DNA of 64,000 nt from Treponema_C sp050937815 (GCF_050937815.1 NZ_JACDIJ010000005.1:62001-126000); one strand, 5' to 3'. Shown: positions 35,641 to 46,585, counted from the first letter of the stretch. The notes: generated by a model from the letters alone, not told the origin. A program made the numbers and translations.

Positions 35641-37647
35641 ATGAAGCCTGCATTTAAGATACTTTGTATCGCACTTTTATTATGTATACTTCAAACCCGA
35701 TCGCTTTTACACGCCGAAGCAACCAAGTCGGCACAGGCTTTATACTCCGATTTTTTATATGATTTTTTTGAAAAAAGCGGTTTTAAACCCGAAAAGCAAT
35801 TATTGCAAAATACTTTATCATATGAGTTTCCCTACAATGTTGTTATAGCGCTTAATAAAGAAAAAGATAAAAAAAAACTGATTATAGCAATTCCGCAGCA
35901 AGACATAAAAACGGCGGTTCCCGTATTAACCGCTTTTATACAAAAACTTACGGCGGAAAATTTTGATTACCGTATTGACTTTGTGTTTACGGCAAACGAT
36001 TACAGTCCCGTACCGACGGCGGATGAATTAAACGCCGGCACATACTATAACGCAGGCTCTCTTTCTTACATAGAAAATTTGGAAACAAAAGAAAACACGG
36101 CAGCTTTTTTAATCCGTTTGCAAACGGATACGGTTTTTTCTCATCCCAAGCGCAAAAACGGTACGGAAATCATACCCGGAGGAAGGGGCGAATACGGAAC
36201 GGGAACCCTTATCCCGCGGCCCCTGTTTACACTGATTACCGACGCATTTTACAAAGCCGATATAAATTATTACATAAAAGATTCTTTTTTATCGTTATAC
36301 AGACTCGGCTTAACGCAATCGGATCCCCTTATATCTACATGGCTTACCGCACATATTCCGGCGGTTATGTTTAAAACAAATGCGGAACATCCGAACTATC
36401 TTTTAAACGGTATTGAACAGTGCATACGGCAATACGCATCTTTGCAAACGGTCGGCACCGAAACACATTACAGTATTTTCCGCATTTTCAACCGAACGCT
36501 TTGGATTTCGGAAAAAACATACATCGTTTTTTTAAGTCTTGCGGCGGCACTCACCCTTTGCCTTTTTTTTATATTTTCTTTTATACGCGGTGCCCACCGT
36601 TATATTCATCGCGAAGAATTCTTTAAAACCTGGTACCTTATACCGCTGACAATAGGCGTAACCGCCTTGCTTTTATTTTTTGCACAGTTTATAACGGCAC
36701 AGATAATCGGCAGCCGTACCGATGCGGCTTTGTTTTTTTTAAGCGTAAAAACGGTTTTTGCCGTTACTTTTTTTGTATTCGGATTTTTTCCGCTTATCTA
36801 TTATATTTTCAAACTTCCGCTTACCGGCTTTATTTACGGATACCTTCTTTCCGTTGCCGGCTTTTTAAACATATTTTTATTCGCAGCGATTGACATAACC
36901 CTTATTCTTCTTTTTATTTTCGAATACATTATTATATATATTTCGCGTACTATGAGAAAAGTTTTTCCGCTTATCGGCTGTATGATTTTTATGCTGCTTC
37001 CCTTTGCCCCGTTTATAAATGCCCTCACCGGCTTCAATTCGGAGCTTTGTTTTCGTTTTATAAGCGGCGCACGTTTCGGATACAATATTTTGTTTGCCGC
37101 AATTTTACTGCCCTTTTTAATTATGATTGTACGCATCCTTATACGATTTAAATTATGGAAAAGACGCGGATCGGAAGCAAAATCAAAAATCCGAATGCAC
37201 GCGGTTTTTGCAGCCGTTTTTTTTGTGTGCTTTTTTACAGTCACGTTTGCAGTATCTTTTGTACTACGCTCCGTTTATAAAAATAAAAACGCATCCCAAC
37301 CCATAGAAACAAAAGCGGTCTCCCTTATACCCGAACGCATTGTACAATTCGAACGAAGTATTTTTACTTTAAAATTGTCCTCAAAACTTCCCGTTATCAG
37401 ATACCGTATAGAAGTAAGGTCCCAAACGGTTCTTCCCGTTCTTGAATCAAATTATCCTTATGATATGTTTTTAAAACCGTTTACGGCGGTTTTTGCCTTA
37501 GACGATTATCCTCCCGAACCTTTTACGCTCTCATTTTCCGCACAGGGAATAAACAATACGGTATGTGCCGTTACCGCATATATCAAAACGGAAACGGGCA
37601 TACAAACAGAAAAACTGTCATATACGATAACGGGTGTACCGAAATGA
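35641..37647 (+). CDS. Large polytopic membrane protein with periplasmic N-terminal domain
   Basis: The 668-residue protein starts at ATG 35641 with a signal peptide (FKILCIALLLCILQT). A periplasmic domain of about 280 residues follows, containing strands that recall peptidase M28-like folds (VIALNKEKDKKKLIIAIPQ, YNAGSLSYIENL) without clear zinc ligands. Eight or so transmembrane helices (about 300-560) and a C-terminal periplasmic beta domain complete it. I do not recognise a named family. Its stop overlaps the dinB start by 4 bases (ATGA), so the membrane protein and the polymerase fusion are translationally coupled. Confidence 0.78.
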   Translation: MKPAFKILCIALLLCILQTRSLLHAEATKSAQALYSDFLYDFFEKSGFKPEKQLLQNTLSYEFPYNVVIALNKEKDKKKLIIAIPQQDIKTAVPVLTAFIQKLTAENFDYRIDFVFTANDYSPVPTADELNAGTYYNAGSLSYIENLETKENTAAFLIRLQTDTVFSHPKRKNGTEIIPGGRGEYGTGTLIPRPLFTLITDAFYKADINYYIKDSFLSLYRLGLTQSDPLISTWLTAHIPAVMFKTNAEHPNYLLNGIEQCIRQYASLQTVGTETHYSIFRIFNRTLWISEKTYIVFLSLAAALTLCLFFIFSFIRGAHRYIHREEFFKTWYLIPLTIGVTALLLFFAQFITAQIIGSRTDAALFFLSVKTVFAVTFFVFGFFPLIYYIFKLPLTGFIYGYLLSVAGFLNIFLFAAIDITLILLFIFEYIIIYISRTMRKVFPLIGCMIFMLLPFAPFINALTGFNSELCFRFISGARFGYNILFAAILLPFLIMIVRILIRFKLWKRRGSEAKSKIRMHAVFAAVFFVCFFTVTFAVSFVLRSVYKNKNASQPIETKAVSLIPERIVQFERSIFTLKLSSKLPVIRYRIEVRSQTVLPVLESNYPYDMFLKPFTAVFALDDYPPEPFTLSFSAQGINNTVCAVTAYIKTETGIQTEKLSYTITGVPK

Positions 37648-40600
37648 GCGCTTCGAATTTTTTTCATGTGGATTTGGACGCTTTTTTTGCTTCGGTAGAA
37701 CAATTGGATAACCCCGAATACCGCGGCAAACCCGTTATCGTCGGTTCGCTGCCGACCGACCGGCGGGGCGTCGTATCAACCTGTTCGTATGAAGCCCGGC
37801 AATACGGTGTTCATTCGGCCATGCCCATAGGCAAAGCGTTTCAATTGTGTCCTTCCGGAATTTTTTTACGCGGAAGAATGAAGCGCTACCACGAAAAATC
37901 GCGGGAAGTTATGACCGTTTTAAATGAATTTTCGCCGGAAGTTCGGCAAATGTCCGTTGACGAAGCTTTTATGGATATGGGCGGTACCGAACGTTTGTTC
38001 GGAACGGCCGAAGAAGCGGCAAAAAAACTGAAACAAGCGGTGCGGGAACGTACCGGCCTAACGCTTTCAATCGGAGCGGCTTCAAATAAATATGTTGCAA
38101 AAATTGCCTCGGGAATGTCGAAACCGGACGGTTTATATATCGTTGAAAACGGTAAAGAAGAAGATTTTATGCTTTCTTTGCCCTTAAAAAAAATTTGGGG
38201 CGTAGGGGAAAAAACCTTGGAGCGCCTTACAAAGGCGGGTTTTAGAACGTCGCGTGACGTTCATAAAGCTTCTCTTAACTTACTCCAAAGCTTATTCGGT
38301 ACCTGTACGGGCAGTTTTTTATATCATGCCGTGCGCGGCTGTGAAGTCGAAACCTTCGAAAATCAAACCAAAAGCCGCTCCATAAGCTCCGAGCATACTT
38401 TTTCTTTCGATTTAACCGATTTATACACAATAGATACAGCCCTGCTGGAGCTTGCATGGGAAGTGATGTACCGCCTTTTAACCGAAGGCTGGATAAGTAA
38501 AACCCTGCATATAAAAATACGCTACGAAGATTTTACGACAGTAAGCATACAGGAAACATCGGACAGAATTTTTTCGTCGGCGGATGATTTATATAACCGT
38601 GCAAAACTCTTGTTCAGAAAAAAATACGAAAACGGACGCGGCATACGTTTACTCGGTTTAGGCGCGCAAAACCTTGAAGACGGCGCGACACCCGTACAAA
38701 GCGAATTGTTCGATTTCGGCGAAAAAAAAAAGGCGGCGGTGGAAAAAGCGGTTATCCGTATACAGAAAAAAAATCCCGGTATATGTGTGGAAAAAGCGCG
38801 CCTTTTACACGCAAAAGAAGAACTTCAGCCTAATAAAACGCCCGCACAAAACATAAAGCCCAAACACATGCTTGCCGTTTTTTGTATGCTTACAGCATTG
38901 TTTTTTTCGGGAAAAAGCAGTCTTGCGGCGCAAAAGCAAAATACGGAAAATCCGGAGGCACAGCAAGAAGCATTGTCCGTTCCCTTTTTACCGCAAATGC
39001 CGGTTGCCGTGTTTTCCCTGACGCCGGATTCTCCCGATGTGGAATTTTATGCTCAGGGAAGCTGGGAAGCAAAACTGCACATGCAGCATACAATCGGTAC
39101 GTATGCGGAAGACGGGAAAAAAACGACACCTGTTTTTTCTTTTGCGCCGCCCGTATTTATACAAAAAACCGACATTACGCTGTGGTTTTTTCTCCAAAAA
39201 AAATGGTATTTTGAAGCGGCCGTCACGGATGCATATGAAAAAAGTACGGTTGCCGCAGGCTATTACGGTGACGGATTTTTACGCCACGTACGCATCGGAA
39301 ACAGAGGAATTGTTTTTCCGCAGATTTACGGCATAAGCACTGCAGGCAGAAGCGCAGGAGGAGCTGCGGATCAAGCTCCCGGTGTGAGCGCCCGGTGGCA
39401 AAGCGATGTATGGCAGGCGGACGCCCTGCTGCGCTACGATATGCTCGACAATTTTGAAAAAACCTGGGCGGGTACCGATGAAATAGGCGAAAAAAAAATA
39501 GGCTTGCACGAATGGCAGCAGGGACTGCGCTTTGTTCTCCCGCCGGGAACATCGAAGCACATAGCGTCGATTTACGTTCAATCGGATACGGGAACCTATG
39601 AAGACAATCAAAAATATACTTACAGACAGCTTTCTCCTTCGGATTATTTGATTTTAAACACCTCGGATACGGTCATTTTGGCAAAACCCGCCGCAGGAAG
39701 AATCCTTGCGGAATTTTATATCGAAAAAAACGAGATTGTGAATACACTGGGCAGCTTTGCGGCACCGCATGCAAGCGGCGGAAGCTTTTTGCATGACATA
39801 CAAGCGTGGTTCGGTTCCGCGCAAAATCCGAAAGACTATTCTTATCCGCTCGCTTCGGGAGCGACGGAGCCAGACAATTTTTTTACGGAAATAGGTACAA
39901 AAAGCGGCGGGCAAAAAAAAGACGCCCTTATTTTACAATACCCGCCCTTTTTTTCGCCCTTTGCGGATGCATCTTTATATGTCCTTAATTCCGATGTCCG
40001 TAACACAGACATACGGGTACTGTCACAATCCGGTATCGAGCAGGAAAATTACGGAGCGGTGATTGCGGATTATAATTCTTACGGCGGAGGTTTTGAAGGA
40101 AGCGATTTTTTTAAAGAACAACGGCGCTATGCGCGGCTTTTTAACCGCAGTGCACAAAATATGCAGCCGAATATTTTAAAAGCGGCCCAGCGCTACCCGG
40201 CCGCGCCCGAACACCCTTTTCTCTATTTGAGCCCGCAGTCGCCGGAAGCGCAAAATGCCGATAAAAAACCCGGCTTTATTTCCGTACAAACCGTATCGGT
40301 TTCCGGTTTTTTGGATATAGGAACGGCAGCAGTTCCCGGTTCCGTCGTGATGTACCGAAACGGCATAAAAGAAACGGGTTTCCGTTACGATAATAAAACG
40401 GGGCTTGTACACCCCCTTAACCCTCCGCTTCCCTTTGACAAAATACGCATTACCTGGCAAGAACATAAGGAAGGAGCGCAAACGGGGCGCTTGTCGGCAG
40501 CTGCAGGTATACGGCGGCAGTTCGGACCCGACTTGTCGCTTGACGCTTCCGCATCTTTTTTATGGCCGCTTACACAAAACAACACATTCAGTACCGGTAC

Positions 40601-43600
40601 TGCCGCCCTGCCCGGCTCTTTAAATACCGCATTAAAAATCGATTGGCAAAAAAAGGATTTTTCGCTTGAAAACACAAGCGCCCTTTCTTTTGAAATACCC
40701 GACACGGGCGGCGTACGGCGCATACTCGGTATGGACGGTTCAAAACCGAAAAAAATACTTTTAGGCGCCCATGCAGACGCCGGCTTTCCCGAAAGCGTAA
40801 TACCGGCACTTAAAAAGCGCCCCGCTATGCCGGGAAGCTATGTGCAGCTTTCCGGAAACGCCGTTCCCCTTTCGGCAACCGCCTTGCGGGAAACCGATAT
40901 GGAAGGCTATGCGCTGCGTATGGAATGGAATCTTCCCGCTGCAAATGCGTGGGCTGCGCGTACAATCGACTTTAAAGGGGCGGCCGCGTCCCTCGCCTCG
41001 GCACGCGAATTCAGCATATGGCTTAAGATGGAACCGTCGATACCGCCGACGAATTATGAGGTTTATTTGCAGCTCGGCGCAAGTGAAAATCAGCTTACCG
41101 ATTCGCAAGTACCGCTTCCTACATGGCGCATAACCGAAGACAATGCGGCGGAAGGCGATATAAAAAACCATTTTAATTCCGATGTCGGCGATTGGCAAAA
41201 AGTTACCGTTTATCTCCGCGACGAAGACCGTATGCAGCTTGCAAAATCGCAAAACGCACGCTTGATTATCCGCAGTACGGCGGCGGGGGCTGTCGGTACT
41301 TTGACGGTAGGAGCGTGCGAAATAAGAAGCGCAGAATTCGGCTTTTCCGTTCCCGAAGGCTGCCTGCTCCGTTCATCGGAACAAAGTTCGCCCGTATCCG
41401 CAGCACCCGAACCGGCGGAAATGCTCCGCTTTAATCCCCGCGGTGCAAATACCGTACAGTTTTTTAAGTGGGACATTCCCGCCGCGCCGCCACCGGCCGA
41501 CAAAACGGTCCGCGCATACCGCTATATCGAAACGGTTCCGCTTGCTTCTTACGACGATATTGTTTTTTTTATATGCACATCCGAAGCCCCTGTAAAAACA
41601 CGTTTATCGATCAGCCTTGAAAGCGAAACGCCTGAGGGTACACAAAGTGCTTTGATTTTACACATTGAAGGGGCCGGGATGACCGAAATCGATACCCAAT
41701 TCCACGGACTGTGGAAAAAGGCGGTATTTAATATGCACAGCCGCACTTTGTCCGTAGGCGGCGTATCCTTAAACGCTTCTGATTTTACCGTAGAAACCTG
41801 CAATACACAGCTTGCTCCCAACCGCATAGAATTCGCCTTTTCTTCTTCGGATATAACCGATACGGCATCTGGAGCTTTGTTTATAGATGAAGTATATGTA
41901 AGCGGAAAAGACGTGCGTTTGAACGCCGAAAACATTTTTGCCTTTAATTGGAGTAAAGAAGGAACGGTATTTTCCGTAAAAAATTTTCCCCTTGCCGCAA
42001 ACCCCGCATTTACGGCAAAAATACGCTCGCATGTGCAAAGCGGTAATTTAACACATAAAAATAAACACGCCGATATCGGAACATATACGGACGGCAGAAT
42101 ACAAGCGGATATAGCGGGAATAAAAACGGCATTGGCCGCATCTTTTTCCTTTTCAAACCGCAGTCAAAACAAAGCAAACCATTCGGTATACTATTTGCAA
42201 AACGCTTCGTACAGCTTAAAAACAACGCCCGTATTTTTTGTAACACGTATAGTGAATGCAAGTTCCGAATATTCGTTTACGCCGACGACTTTTAATGCAA
42301 ACAAAGCCGAAAGTCTTTTTTTCGATTTTTCCGAATTGCATGTGCCGCTTTCTTTTTCGTTTAAAGCCGAAGGAAATACGAATGCGCACAGTTTTAAACA
42401 ATCGCTTTCCATGTCCGGAAAATATGCGCTTGAAAAGCAAAAAATTTCATATACCCTGCAAACGGCGGCGCAAGCTGCCCAACAGGGGAAAATGGCGTTT
42501 CCGGCACATTCCGACTTTTTTTCTTCGTGGCTGGACGTATCGAAAGTGCAGTTTTCAGGGGGCAAAAGCGATGCGGATAAACGCACACTGGATTTTTCCC
42601 TGAATCAAAGCTTTGTTTTTTTTGAAAAGCGGTTCGAACCCGAAATCAGCTTAAACGCACACAACGTATATACCGGCTCGGTAAAAACAGAAAATACGGC
42701 TTCAGACATTTTGAGCATAAATCTTCCTTTTACAATCGAAAAACAACGGTTTTCCGTCGAGTGGATAAAAAAATCCTCTTCGGTAACGGAACAGGCACGG
42801 GGCGGCTCTTATACCGCAGATGTTTTTGAGTACGGGCACACGATGAATAAAAGACAATGGCTTTATACCGCCCTTCCCGTTTATGACTTTTTCGACACAA
42901 AACTGCCTGCCAAAATGCGGCAAAGCGGCGTGCCCGTATCGGGGTACGAAAGTTTATGGAATCTTACATGGAAGCGCCCTCTTTTTATGTCGCCTTTAGA
43001 CATTATCGTACCGGCACGATGCTCTTTTTCCGCCGCACGGACGATAGGAGCAAGCCCCGCAGATACAAGCGATGTGCTGCAATTTAAAACAAGCTGTTTT
43101 TTTTCGGCGTTTAACTGTTTCGGCAAATTCGGGTCTATACGGCTTTTTGATTGGTACGAACAGGATGAAACCCTCGCTTCGCTCAGCCTTACGTACAAAA
43201 CCGATAAAAATAATGTACGCAACTATCGTATAGGAATTTCGGGCTACGGACAATTTATGCTTTTTTTTACGGAACGCGACAGTGTGCGCTTTTACACCGA
43301 ATACAGCGCCGACACTTCAGGGGGATGGCACACGCGCTTTGAAACGCTTTGGAATCGGCAGGGAAAAACAAGCATTGTAAAAGACGCTTTTATATTTTTA
43401 TTGCCGAAATTCGCCGAACGCATACAAAAGGCGGAAGGAATACGGCGCCAAAGTTCTTTTTCGGCCGCATTCGGTTCAAAAAATGCACGGTTTTCACAAA
43501 CGTACAATCTTAATCACAGCATGGAATTTAACTTAAGCGAGCGCATAAAGGCGGCCGTGTATGCGGGTACGGAACTTTCTTTTGCGAATGCTTTATTCAG

Positions 43601-43643
43601 TATAAAAAACACTGCCGGCATATCCGCAAAAATACAGTTTTAG
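37644..43643 (+). CDS. dinB: DNA polymerase IV (DinB) fused in frame to a large exported beta-rich protein
   Basis: One uninterrupted 1999-residue frame. Residues 1-395 are a complete Y-family polymerase: FFHVDLDAFFASVE with Asp10, Asp106-Glu107 in SVDEAF, thumb and little finger, ending near QSELFDFGEKKK. After a short linker, ATG 38868 (Met409) begins a signal-peptide-like stretch (MLAVFCMLTALFFSGKSSLA), then about 1570 residues of beta-rich sequence ending in Phe (ISAKIQF), as in outer-membrane proteins. No stop separates the parts and no Shine-Dalgarno precedes Met409. Either this is a fusion, or the exported part is a second gene starting at 38868. The polymerase part should be functional; the second part is unrecognised. 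Confidence 0.85.
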   Translation: MSASNFFHVDLDAFFASVEQLDNPEYRGKPVIVGSLPTDRRGVVSTCSYEARQYGVHSAMPIGKAFQLCPSGIFLRGRMKRYHEKSREVMTVLNEFSPEVRQMSVDEAFMDMGGTERLFGTAEEAAKKLKQAVRERTGLTLSIGAASNKYVAKIASGMSKPDGLYIVENGKEEDFMLSLPLKKIWGVGEKTLERLTKAGFRTSRDVHKASLNLLQSLFGTCTGSFLYHAVRGCEVETFENQTKSRSISSEHTFSFDLTDLYTIDTALLELAWEVMYRLLTEGWISKTLHIKIRYEDFTTVSIQETSDRIFSSADDLYNRAKLLFRKKYENGRGIRLLGLGAQNLEDGATPVQSELFDFGEKKKAAVEKAVIRIQKKNPGICVEKARLLHAKEELQPNKTPAQNIKPKHMLAVFCMLTALFFSGKSSLAAQKQNTENPEAQQEALSVPFLPQMPVAVFSLTPDSPDVEFYAQGSWEAKLHMQHTIGTYAEDGKKTTPVFSFAPPVFIQKTDITLWFFLQKKWYFEAAVTDAYEKSTVAAGYYGDGFLRHVRIGNRGIVFPQIYGISTAGRSAGGAADQAPGVSARWQSDVWQADALLRYDMLDNFEKTWAGTDEIGEKKIGLHEWQQGLRFVLPPGTSKHIASIYVQSDTGTYEDNQKYTYRQLSPSDYLILNTSDTVILAKPAAGRILAEFYIEKNEIVNTLGSFAAPHASGGSFLHDIQAWFGSAQNPKDYSYPLASGATEPDNFFTEIGTKSGGQKKDALILQYPPFFSPFADASLYVLNSDVRNTDIRVLSQSGIEQENYGAVIADYNSYGGGFEGSDFFKEQRRYARLFNRSAQNMQPNILKAAQRYPAAPEHPFLYLSPQSPEAQNADKKPGFISVQTVSVSGFLDIGTAAVPGSVVMYRNGIKETGFRYDNKTGLVHPLNPPLPFDKIRITWQEHKEGAQTGRLSAAAGIRRQFGPDLSLDASASFLWPLTQNNTFSTGTAALPGSLNTALKIDWQKKDFSLENTSALSFEIPDTGGVRRILGMDGSKPKKILLGAHADAGFPESVIPALKKRPAMPGSYVQLSGNAVPLSATALRETDMEGYALRMEWNLPAANAWAARTIDFKGAAASLASAREFSIWLKMEPSIPPTNYEVYLQLGASENQLTDSQVPLPTWRITEDNAAEGDIKNHFNSDVGDWQKVTVYLRDEDRMQLAKSQNARLIIRSTAAGAVGTLTVGACEIRSAEFGFSVPEGCLLRSSEQSSPVSAAPEPAEMLRFNPRGANTVQFFKWDIPAAPPPADKTVRAYRYIETVPLASYDDIVFFICTSEAPVKTRLSISLESETPEGTQSALILHIEGAGMTEIDTQFHGLWKKAVFNMHSRTLSVGGVSLNASDFTVETCNTQLAPNRIEFAFSSSDITDTASGALFIDEVYVSGKDVRLNAENIFAFNWSKEGTVFSVKNFPLAANPAFTAKIRSHVQSGNLTHKNKHADIGTYTDGRIQADIAGIKTALAASFSFSNRSQNKANHSVYYLQNASYSLKTTPVFFVTRIVNASSEYSFTPTTFNANKAESLFFDFSELHVPLSFSFKAEGNTNAHSFKQSLSMSGKYALEKQKISYTLQTAAQAAQQGKMAFPAHSDFFSSWLDVSKVQFSGGKSDADKRTLDFSLNQSFVFFEKRFEPEISLNAHNVYTGSVKTENTASDILSINLPFTIEKQRFSVEWIKKSSSVTEQARGGSYTADVFEYGHTMNKRQWLYTALPVYDFFDTKLPAKMRQSGVPVSGYESLWNLTWKRPLFMSPLDIIVPARCSFSAARTIGASPADTSDVLQFKTSCFFSAFNCFGKFGSIRLFDWYEQDETLASLSLTYKTDKNNVRNYRIGISGYGQFMLFFTERDSVRFYTEYSADTSGGWHTRFETLWNRQGKTSIVKDAFIFLLPKFAERIQKAEGIRRQSSFSAAFGSKNARFSQTYNLNHSMEFNLSERIKAAVYAGTELSFANALFSIKNTAGISAKIQF

Positions 43644-43713
43644 ATTTGTGCCGGCGCAGTACAATACTTTTTCCGGAGGAGCGCAAGCTTTTATTTTAAC
43701 AGCGCAAAATGTT

Positions 43714-45741
43714 TTATTCCAGCGGAGCAAAATATCCGGTTTCATCACGGCCGGAACGGTTTAATACATAGGTTTCCACTTCTACAGGTAAAAAGGCGCG
43801 GCCGAAATTGGTCGGTAAACTCGACACATACGAAAACCTGTATACGGGACAGGGAATATCGATGATGTCCCGTACAACGGAAGAAATACCGGCCGTTCTG
43901 AATATATAATAGTGCCCGCCGGGAGTATTTTTTACTAAGAACTCTATTTCTTCGGCAATGTTTTGCCTGTCAAGCGAAAGGCTTAAAAAAGCAATGCCGT
44001 TATTGTTTAGATATGAGCTTACATCGGTTAAACCGTATTTGCCGAAAGATTGAAAGCGCGGTCCTCCTGCGGTTATATACACAACGGCGCGTTTCGGTTC
44101 GGCATTGATTAAATCGTTTGCGGCAAGACGTACCGCCAAATCAACGGCGACGGTCGGCGATACGGCGGCTTTGAGGTTTGCCGACGAGAATTTTTCCATA
44201 AGTGCCGGATTTCCCTCGTATTCGGGAACGGGCACTTTGCCTGCAGAAACAATGCGTAAGGTTCCCCTTCCTTTCATAGCGGCGGCAATTTCGCGGACAG
44301 CCGTATCGATTTCCTGACGATATTGAGCCGAATCGTAGCTGCGGTCGATAATAAGACTTATGTCGCATACATCGTTGTAATCGGCGCCGCCTATAAGCTT
44401 TTGTTCGGCGGCAGGCCGTTTTTCTTCGGTTATAAGAAAATTGACGTCTTTTAATCCTATAATCGGTTTTCGGCTGCGGTTTTCGACGCGCACGTCAAGG
44501 CTGACGCGCGGAAAATCGTCGGCATATACCCGCTCGACTTGTACAAAAAGACCGCCTACCAATTCATGCATGCGCGAAAGCACAATAACTTCGTTGTTTT
44601 TAAAATCGGCGGCGACGATATTACCGTTCGAATCGACATCCGCACAAGTAAGCTTCACCGGAGCGTTTCCGGTACGGGCAATTTCATAGGCGGCACCGCT
44701 GTGCCGATCTATGGCCAATATCTTATTCGTATCCGCAGCCATTAAAAAAGAACCGTGAACGCGCAGGGTTTCAGGATGCCTGAGGGTTTTATGTTCGGTC
44801 AATGTATCCAAATAATTGCCGGCGGTATCGTATACGGTAACGGCTCCCGTACCGGCATCGGCTATATAAACCCTGTCATCGGCGACCGCAATCCCGGCAG
44901 GAGATATAAATGTACCGAAAAAAAACAAAGCTTCGCCTTCCGAGTCGAAAACCGTTACCCGTCCGTTTCCGTAATCGCTTACATACACGTTGCCCGAAGC
45001 GTCTTGCGCCAAAAATTGGGGGCCCACAAGCTGTCCTGCCCCCCTACCCTTCGAACCGAAATATTTTATAAACCGTCCGCGCGGATCCAATTGGCATATG
45101 CGGTCGCCGGCATATTCTGAAACAAGCAAATTGCCGTTTGCTTGGCGCAAAATATCCATGGGCCGATCAAAACCGCTTAAGGGACCCCGTATGCGGTTTA
45201 TTATCAAACCGTTTACATCCAACTGTAAGATTTCATTTGAACCGTATGCGATAAGCAAAATCGATCCGTCTTTTTGCGGCAAAAGCGACAAGGGCTGGCT
45301 AAAATGCACCCCCGACGCGGTTTTGCCCGGAAAAATTCCCGATTCGGTAAAACGCAGCGACATATCGGAAGTATCCGCCGGAACTCGCCGATTTTGCACG
45401 ATATCGATTTTATTTTCAAGCAAAAGTCCGCCGTATCCGGCTTGTGAGGCAAGTTTCCATTGCTGCAATGCCGCTCCTTCTATGCCTGAGCGGTAATAAG
45501 CTTTTCCGAGCCAATCGAGAATAAGATTTTCCGAAGGAAGATAGGATAAGGCTTTTTCAAATTGAATAACCGCATCATTAAACGCACCGCGGTACCAAGC
45601 TTGTACTCCGCGCCGAAATTCCTGTTCGGCCGAACCGCGTTCAACGGGTGTCGCTTCTTTTGCCGTTTGTGAAAAAAGAAAGATTTGAGCGCATAAAAAA
45701 ACAAAAACGATGTTATAAATCATACAAAGCTTTTTTTTCAT
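43714..45741 (-). CDS. Exported TPR-NHL-VWA-like protein
   Basis: The 675-residue protein has a signal peptide (IVFVFLCAQIFLFSQ). A TPR region (about 38-100), a beta-propeller of NHL-type repeats (about 150-390, e.g. VYVSDYGNGRVTVFDSEG) and a VWA-like domain (about 455-640) follow. The metal motif reads DRSYDS rather than D-x-S-x-S, so metal binding may be lost. These parts suggest a periplasmic or surface assembly scaffold. It converges with the DinB-exported protein frame and follows a second TPR gene by 22 bases. Confidence 0.85.
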   Translation of the reverse strand: MKKKLCMIYNIVFVFLCAQIFLFSQTAKEATPVERGSAEQEFRRGVQAWYRGAFNDAVIQFEKALSYLPSENLILDWLGKAYYRSGIEGAALQQWKLASQAGYGGLLLENKIDIVQNRRVPADTSDMSLRFTESGIFPGKTASGVHFSQPLSLLPQKDGSILLIAYGSNEILQLDVNGLIINRIRGPLSGFDRPMDILRQANGNLLVSEYAGDRICQLDPRGRFIKYFGSKGRGAGQLVGPQFLAQDASGNVYVSDYGNGRVTVFDSEGEALFFFGTFISPAGIAVADDRVYIADAGTGAVTVYDTAGNYLDTLTEHKTLRHPETLRVHGSFLMAADTNKILAIDRHSGAAYEIARTGNAPVKLTCADVDSNGNIVAADFKNNEVIVLSRMHELVGGLFVQVERVYADDFPRVSLDVRVENRSRKPIIGLKDVNFLITEEKRPAAEQKLIGGADYNDVCDISLIIDRSYDSAQYRQEIDTAVREIAAAMKGRGTLRIVSAGKVPVPEYEGNPALMEKFSSANLKAAVSPTVAVDLAVRLAANDLINAEPKRAVVYITAGGPRFQSFGKYGLTDVSSYLNNNGIAFLSLSLDRQNIAEEIEFLVKNTPGGHYYIFRTAGISSVVRDIIDIPCPVYRFSYVSSLPTNFGRAFLPVEVETYVLNRSGRDETGYFAPLE

Positions 45742-45763
45742 TCAAATCTCCCGCAAAAAAAGG

Positions 45764-46468
45764 TTACAAATCGGCTTCGGCAGACGCATTAAACACCGCA
45801 TTATAGTGTTCTTCTATTTCCGAATTTTCCCGCCCGCATTCTTTGGCTTTTTTTATGTAATTTTGCGCTTCGGCTAAAAGACCCAGTTTATAATACACCC
45901 AGCCCAAAGAATCCAAAAAAGCGGCGGACTCCGGATACATATCCAAGGCTCGTTTACAAAGGGATAAAGCTCTGGTAAGATCTTTTCCCAAACAGGCAAG
46001 CACGTAGCCCAAGCCGTTTAAGGCTGTAGGACTGTTGGGGTTTAATTCAAGCGCTTTTTCGTAATGCTCGATTGTTTTAGAGGATTTTTTCTTTTCCCAT
46101 TCAACATAGGCAAGGGCGGAATACACTTCGGCAGTTTTATAACCGCCGTCTATAAGCTGCTGCAATTCAAAATCGGCCAAACGGGTTCTGCCGGTAAGGC
46201 TGTATATAACCGCAAGCGCAAAGCGGCACTGATTTACCCGTTCGGCAATCGTTCCGCCGGTAACCACTTGTTCAAGATATAAAATCGCTTCGTCATAACG
46301 CTCAAGCCGAGCATAGGATAAACCGATATAGTATGCCAAATCGAAACCGTCGGCACCTTCGTCGGCCGTATGTATATCGGGTGCGGGTAAAGATAAAAAA
46401 AGAGTTAACGCATCGGTGTATTTACCCGAACGGTACAATGCAATACCGTCTTGTATAGTTTCTGCCAT
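45764..46468 (-). CDS. Cytoplasmic TPR-repeat protein
   Basis: This 234-residue protein lacks a signal peptide and consists of about five tetratricopeptide repeats (IALYRSGKYTDALTLFLSLP, YEKALELNPNSPTALNGLGY, KRALDMYPESAAFLDSLGW). GGGAGG precedes the ATG. It is the promoter-proximal partner of the TPR-NHL-VWA-like gene and may bind it or its cargo before export; this is inferred from the shared operon only. Confidence 0.85.
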   Translation of the reverse strand: MAETIQDGIALYRSGKYTDALTLFLSLPAPDIHTADEGADGFDLAYYIGLSYARLERYDEAILYLEQVVTGGTIAERVNQCRFALAVIYSLTGRTRLADFELQQLIDGGYKTAEVYSALAYVEWEKKKSSKTIEHYEKALELNPNSPTALNGLGYVLACLGKDLTRALSLCKRALDMYPESAAFLDSLGWVYYKLGLLAEAQNYIKKAKECGRENSEIEEHYNAVFNASAEADL

Positions 46469-46585
46469 AACCCTCCCTGCATAAAACCGTTGAATGCTAC
46501 CGTTTATAGTATATCATAAAAAACATCGGCGGTAAATACATACATCTTAAAAAACGTTTCCCCAAACGTTGAAATCTGCGGATAA

